Source: Lachnospiraceae bacterium UBA1066
GTDB lineage: Bacteria > Bacillota > Clostridia > Lachnospirales > Lachnospiraceae
Assembly (NCBI GenBank): GCA_002316215.1
Contig: DCDB01000086.1
Location: 1 to 23,863 of the forward strand
Reading direction: 5' to 3'
Length of the DNA: 23,863 nt
Part shown: piece by piece, positions 22,415 through 23,863 of the stretch
Layout of the letters: every line of letters begins with the position of its first letter
Position numbering within the stretch: the first letter of the stretch is position 1
Program-made: the position numbers and the translations under genes
The notes under the pieces: generated by a model
The model's input: only the letters and a program-made list of their open reading frames with translations
Database searches by the model: none
What the model was told of the DNA's origin: nothing

Positions 22415-23767
22415 TCAAAGCAGATCGGAAAAATCCACCAGAGTAACGTCTGTATCGTTATCCTTTGCGACCCTTGGTTCTACACCTGTCTTGGAAGCTT
22501 CATCAAGGATCTCATCCAGCGTCTTCCGTTCAACCGGGACAAAACTGTTCGGATCCGCTCTTACTGAAGCAGCCGCTCTGACCTCTTCCTGAGGTATCAT
22601 CTGAGTCGGAGCATCGGCAACTGATGAAGAAGCGTTTTCCTGCGCCGCTGTTTTTGACGCTGCGGCAATGGAAGAAAGATCAGGAAGGATACTGGTAGGC
22701 TCCGCCGTACCATCCGATACCGGCGCAATATCTTTTTTCAGAGCATCGGACGACCCGGCAGAAACATCGTCTGTTCCCTGGACATCCGGGAGTTCTTCGA
22801 AAGCAGCAGGCGCCTCCCGGACAGCGGACATTTCCGCAGAAGCATCCGAAGCCTCAGGGCTTACAGACGAGCCCGCTCTTACGGCAGCCGTCTCAGAACC
22901 AAGAGGCGAACCTGCAGCAGCATCAGCTGTCCCAGGGCTTTCGGGCGAGCCCGCGGCAGCCGTATCCTGACCTGCGAGCAATCCTGCGCCACCGGCTGCC
23001 GTATCAGGGACAGCGGATGGCTCTTCATATAAAGGAGCCGCTTTCGCAGCTGTATCATTTTCATCTTCTTCTGAAAAGAGATCGCCTGAATCAACCTGCT
23101 TTTTTCCGGCTTTTTTTTTAGTTTTTTTCTCGGCCTTTTTGGCTTCCTTCGCAGAGATCCTGGCATCTTTCTCAGCCTGTCTTGCGTCTTTCTCAGCCTG
23201 CTTCGCTTCTTTTTCAGCCTGCTTCTCAGCCTTTTTTTCTTCTCTTGGGGAAAGCTTCACCTGCGTATCTTCTTCATCTTCCTCGTCTTCATCCGGTCTC
23301 TTCTTCCAGAGTTCCGAAAGGATAAAAAGGATAATCATGAAGAGAACAACCAGCCCTATAATCAGGATTCCTTCCATACTGTGCATTGCCATAACCACGT
23401 AGCCGATGTAAGGAATCGTTATCATAACCTTCGAAACGCTGTTTCGAAGCGTTATTTCTTCGGCGGTAGCCGATTTGTCCGTTGCATTTAAAACTTTAAA
23501 CTTTCCTGTAGAAGCATCGCCTTCCTCAATAATATAAGCATAAGTCTTCGTATCCGATTCCTTAAGGATTTCGTTTCCGGAAACCAGCTTCGTAACATTT
23601 ACATCCTGCGAGTAGGTGATGGAACCCTGTGGCAGATTGGTATTCATATCTGTTGTATCTACAATTGTCGTTGTGATTCCAAGCACCGGCGGCACCAGGA
23701 TCGCCGCTGCTATCAGGATGGCACAGACCAGAAATATATTCACTATAACTTTCAGGAACTTAGACAT
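22415..23767 (-). CDS. SipW-type signal-peptidase-like membrane protein, probably inactive, with long charged tail
   Basis: A 450-residue protein: one membrane helix (about 5-30), an outside domain (about 31-125), a second helix (about 133-154), then a cytoplasmic tail. The domain layout and the segment ITIPYIGYVVMAM before helix 2 resemble SipW/archaeal-type signal peptidase I. Where that family has Ser-Met-x-Pro, this reads TTDMNTNLPQGSITY, and the catalytic His region reads TYAYIIEE, so neither Ser nor His is evident. The tail has an acidic patch (159-167), a Lys/Glu/Ala coiled-coil-like repeat of QAEKDAR type (172-222), a low-complexity Ala/Ser/Glu/Pro stretch (about 230-385) and a less biased end (388-450). 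AAGGAG supports the start at 23767. Function unknown; a structural or scaffold role is a guess. Confidence 0.7.
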   Translation of the reverse strand: MSKFLKVIVNIFLVCAILIAAAILVPPVLGITTTIVDTTDMNTNLPQGSITYSQDVNVTKLVSGNEILKESDTKTYAYIIEEGDASTGKFKVLNATDKSATAEEITLRNSVSKVMITIPYIGYVVMAMHSMEGILIIGLVVLFMIILFILSELWKKRPDEDEEDEEDTQVKLSPREEKKAEKQAEKEAKQAEKDARQAEKDARISAKEAKKAEKKTKKKAGKKQVDSGDLFSEEDENDTAAKAAPLYEEPSAVPDTAAGGAGLLAGQDTAAAGSPESPGTADAAAGSPLGSETAAVRAGSSVSPEASDASAEMSAVREAPAAFEELPDVQGTDDVSAGSSDALKKDIAPVSDGTAEPTSILPDLSSIAAASKTAAQENASSSVADAPTQMIPQEEVRAAASVRADPNSFVPVERKTLDEILDEASKTGVEPRVAKDNDTDVTLVDFSDLL

Positions 23768-23804
23768 CGTGCATCTCCTTAGTAATACTTATACTTTCAC
23801 AGAC

Positions 23805-23833
23805 ATTTTAACATTTCAAAATGATTCTGTACA
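23805..23833 (-). promoter_or_regulatory. Possible promoter of the signal-peptidase-like gene
   Basis: On the minus strand TGTACA (23828-23833) and TAAAAT (23805-23810) are 17 bases apart, in AT-rich sequence about 38 bases before the ATG. The -35 box matches consensus at four of six positions, so support is moderate. Confidence 0.4.
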
Positions 23834-23863
23834 TATTTTTTTGATGCAAGCGTCAAAAGTCAA

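Noticed and set aside
23824..23863. Inverted repeat tttttga...tcaaaa at the right edge as a terminator
   Set aside because: Short AT-only stem with no U tract on the minus strand after it, and the sequence ends at the window edge.
1..23863. CRISPR arrays, insertion sequences, tRNA or rRNA genes
   Set aside because: No regularly spaced repeats, transposase-like frames, terminal repeats or cloverleaf patterns were seen on either strand.

Overview
The window is a ribosomal-protein super-operon from a Gram-positive member of the Clostridia, most likely Lachnospiraceae. The reasons are the gene order (S10-spc-alpha with adk, map and infA inside), the 61-residue zinc-binding S14, the short cysteine-poor S4, an enlarged L17, and protein sequences such as S10, S4 and S14 that read like those of this family. 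This assignment comes from recalled family features, not from a database search.

Layout. The plus strand holds only the 3' part of pyrG (CTP synthase, cut off by the left window edge), closed by a strong hairpin terminator near 1630-1672. Everything else is on the minus strand, so transcription runs from high to low coordinates. At the right edge (22415-23767) lies a two-helix membrane protein that resembles a SipW-type signal peptidase without the catalytic residues and carries a long charged, low-complexity cytoplasmic tail. A hairpin follows it and overlaps a near-consensus promoter (TTGCAA - 18 - TATAAT). That promoter drives a structured leader of about 225 nt and then rpsJ-rplC-rplD-rplW-rplB-rpsS-rplV-rpsC-rplP-rpmC-rpsQ-rplN-rplX-rplE-rpsN-rpsH-rplF-rplR-rpsE-rpmD-rplO-secY-adk-map-infA-rpmJ-rpsM-rpsK-rpsD-rpoA-rplQ. 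The run ends at a hairpin terminator near 5826-5855. After it, a promoter at 5761-5788 starts a separate unit of a YczE-like membrane protein and a large soluble hybrid sensor histidine kinase.

How the genes work together. The 31-gene block encodes 13 small-subunit and 14... more exactly, a long list of ribosomal proteins of both subunits, plus the SecY channel, adenylate kinase, methionine aminopeptidase, IF-1 and the RNA polymerase alpha subunit. It therefore couples ribosome assembly, initiation, N-terminal methionine removal, membrane export and transcription capacity. Most junctions are tight (1-4 base overlaps or gaps under 40 bases). The exceptions stand out because they carry RNA hairpins: the rpsJ leader, rplO-rpmD, rplF-rpsH, secY-adk and rpmJ-rpsM. 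A second promoter (TTGCTT - 17 - TATACT) in front of rpmJ would let the alpha part of the operon be transcribed separately.

Most of the window is conserved housekeeping sequence, and I found no mobile element, CRISPR array, tRNA or rRNA. The points most worth a second look are the signal-peptidase-like protein, the structured RNA spacers (rpsJ leader, secY-adk, rpmJ-rpsM), and the lineage-type insertions or tails on L17, L16, S19, L2 and CTP synthase.
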